Part shown: positions 13,848-14,619 of the stretch, in pieces | Layout of the letters: each line of letters begins with the position of its first letter | Position numbering within the stretch: position 1 is the stretch's first letter | From: DATMGU01 sp035555315 | Lineage (GTDB): Bacteria > Pseudomonadota > Alphaproteobacteria > ATCC43930 > CGMCC-115725 | DNA length: 14,619 bases | Direction: 5' to 3' | Assembly (NCBI GenBank): GCA_035555315.1 | Contig: DATMGU010000066.1 | Location: forward strand, 1 to 14,619 | Program-made: the position numbers and the translations under genes | Notes under the pieces: model-generated | The model's input: only the letters and a program-made list of their open reading frames with translations | What the model was told of the DNA's origin: nothing | Database searches by the model: none

Positions 13848-14016
13848 ATTTATATGCTCCCTGGGCGCGTTCCAGCGCCGAGGGCCACGGGCTCGTAATA
13901 AACGGGTCCGCTAGGCCCTCATCCCCATGTTTCTGAATGAAACGTCGGGCAGGTGAGTTCTCCGCCGGCCTTCGACGGCCCTTGACATTCGCGGGCGTCA
14001 TGTTCATGTTTCGTTC
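13848..14016. other. Intergenic region before the final gene
   Basis: No gene is convincingly supported here. A minus-strand frame of 66 codons (14007 to 13807) reads through it, but its last codons are made of the 23-bp repeats. The right end carries a promoter-like TTGACA and an inverted repeat, listed separately. Confidence 0.4.
13982..14010 (+). promoter_or_regulatory. Candidate promoter with perfect TTGACA box
   Basis: TTGACA at 13982-13987 is followed after 17 bases by CATGTT (14005-14010), only a 3/6 match to the -10 consensus. If used, transcription would start close to the ATG at 14017, giving a leaderless message, consistent with the absence of a Shine-Dalgarno. Confidence 0.35.
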
Positions 14017-14029
14017 ATGGACATGACGC
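13995..14029. repeat. 14-bp inverted repeat over the start codon at 14017
   Basis: Arms GCGTCATGTTCATG (13995-14008) and CATGGACATGACGC (14016-14029) are reverse complements except for one position, which would be a G-T pair in RNA; the loop is TTTCGTT. The right arm contains the forward start ATG. The left arm contains a mirror-image ATG on the minus strand. It may be an operator for a dimeric repressor or an RNA hairpin hiding the start. Confidence 0.75.
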
Positions 14030-14619
14030 AAGCCATAGCCTCGGTCGAGATCGCCTCCTGCGACGCGGCCCCGAACGGTCCCTCCTCGGAGCGGATGGAG
14101 GGCTGTGCCCGCGGTTCGGAAAGGAGCGAGCGGACCGAGCGGCATCTGCGGATGCTGCGGCGGCTCGCCGAGATCGGCATGGAACTGGCGGAGGCGGTGG
14201 GACGGCAGGCGCTGGAGCAGGCGAAGGTAGCGCCGGACCAGGCGGCTTCCGAGCCGACCGGGACACCGCAAAAGGCCGGACCGGATCTGGGGTTGGTGTT
14301 CACGCGGATTTCGCGGGCGGTGCGGCAGACGGTGGCGCTGGAAGCCCGGATCGCCGAGGGGCCGTTGACCCCCCGCGCGGTCTCGGCGGCGGTGCTGGAC
14401 AAGCAGGCGGAGCGCGCGGCGCTGGCCGAGACGGATCGCCGGCACCGACGCAAGGCCCAGGTCGGACGCATCGTGAAACAGGCGATCAATGCCGAGCTCA
14501 CCGGGATCAAGGCCTACCAGCGGGAAAGAGAGCTGCGGGAGCGGCTGGAAGACGAGGATGTCGAGACCGATATCGGCAGCCATCCGATCGGCGAGATCAT
14601 CGCCCGCATCTGCTGGGAT
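14017..14619 (+). CDS. Conserved alphaproteobacterial hypothetical protein (partial, runs off the window)
   Basis: An open frame of 201 codons from ATG at 14017 to the window edge with no stop; the 3' end is outside. No earlier in-frame start exists. The product begins MDMTQAIASVEIASCDAAP and is largely helical and charged: ERHLRMLRRLAEIGMELAEAVGRQALEQAK (about 43-72), then DLGLVFTRISRAVRQTVALEARIAEGP (about 90-116), then a Glu/Arg-rich part. The LGLVFxRIxRAVRQTxALEARxA pattern resembles a family of unknown function that I recall as widespread in alphaproteobacteria. No catalytic motif is visible; coiled-coil or helical-bundle character is likely. GC and codon use match the core genes, so the accessory patchwork may end just before it. 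The long minus-strand frame opposite it is its shadow. Confidence 0.7.
   Translation, partial: MDMTQAIASVEIASCDAAPNGPSSERMEGCARGSERSERTERHLRMLRRLAEIGMELAEAVGRQALEQAKVAPDQAASEPTGTPQKAGPDLGLVFTRISRAVRQTVALEARIAEGPLTPRAVSAAVLDKQAERAALAETDRRHRRKAQVGRIVKQAINAELTGIKAYQRERELRERLEDEDVETDIGSHPIGEIIARICWD

Noticed and set aside
13807..14007. Minus-strand frame (66 codons from the ATG at 14007) between the repeats and the inverted repeat
   Set aside because: Its last codons are encoded by the 23-bp repeats and no family was recognised. The reading PARRFIQKHGDEGLADPF looks protein-like, so a relic cannot be fully excluded.

Overview
The window is GC-rich chromosomal DNA from an alphaproteobacterium, most likely from the Rhodospirillales in the broad sense. 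The evidence is a phosphogluconate dehydratase tail (Entner-Doudoroff pathway), the argD-argF-hslO gene order common in that class, an alphaproteobacterial RecX, and a HlyB/HlyD type I secretion remnant. The genus cannot be fixed from sequence alone.

Bases 1 to about 11200 are an ordinary, densely packed core-type region. In order they hold the 3' end of edd; a HAD phosphatase of lower GC; a leftward operon argD-argF-hslO (arginine/ornithine synthesis plus the redox chaperone Hsp33); rightward recX; a leftward YbiO-type mechanosensitive channel and a leftward PaiB-type flavin-binding protein; a rightward DoxX membrane protein; a leftward secreted alpha/beta hydrolase; and a rightward pair of abutting lipoprotein genes. 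The recX/channel and DoxX/hydrolase pairs converge with gaps of only 10 and 17 bases.

Bases from about 11200 to 14000 look like an accessory patchwork. The last 80 or so codons of a HlyB-type ABC exporter are joined, in native order and with a 1-base overlap, to the first 55 or so codons of its HlyD partner; both genes are otherwise gone. Next come an unrecognised 143-residue ORF that starts at the right-hand break point, a spacer with three small hairpins, a 301-residue protein with a coiled coil and two predicted winged helices, and a hairpin-dense stretch of 243 bases. These are followed by a small TTG-start ORF that looks truncated, a relic of a group II intron 5' end, and copies of a 23-bp GAATTAGGGGACA-containing repeat. 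GC is visibly lower in much of this part.

From 14017 to the window edge a second lineage-type gene is open in the forward direction. Its start codon lies inside a 14-bp inverted repeat just downstream of a perfect TTGACA box. No tRNA, rRNA, CRISPR array or complete insertion sequence was seen. Nothing here amounts to a demonstrable new defence or mobile system. The two-winged-helix gene with its structured 3' flank, and the inverted repeat over the start at 14017, are the observations most worth following.
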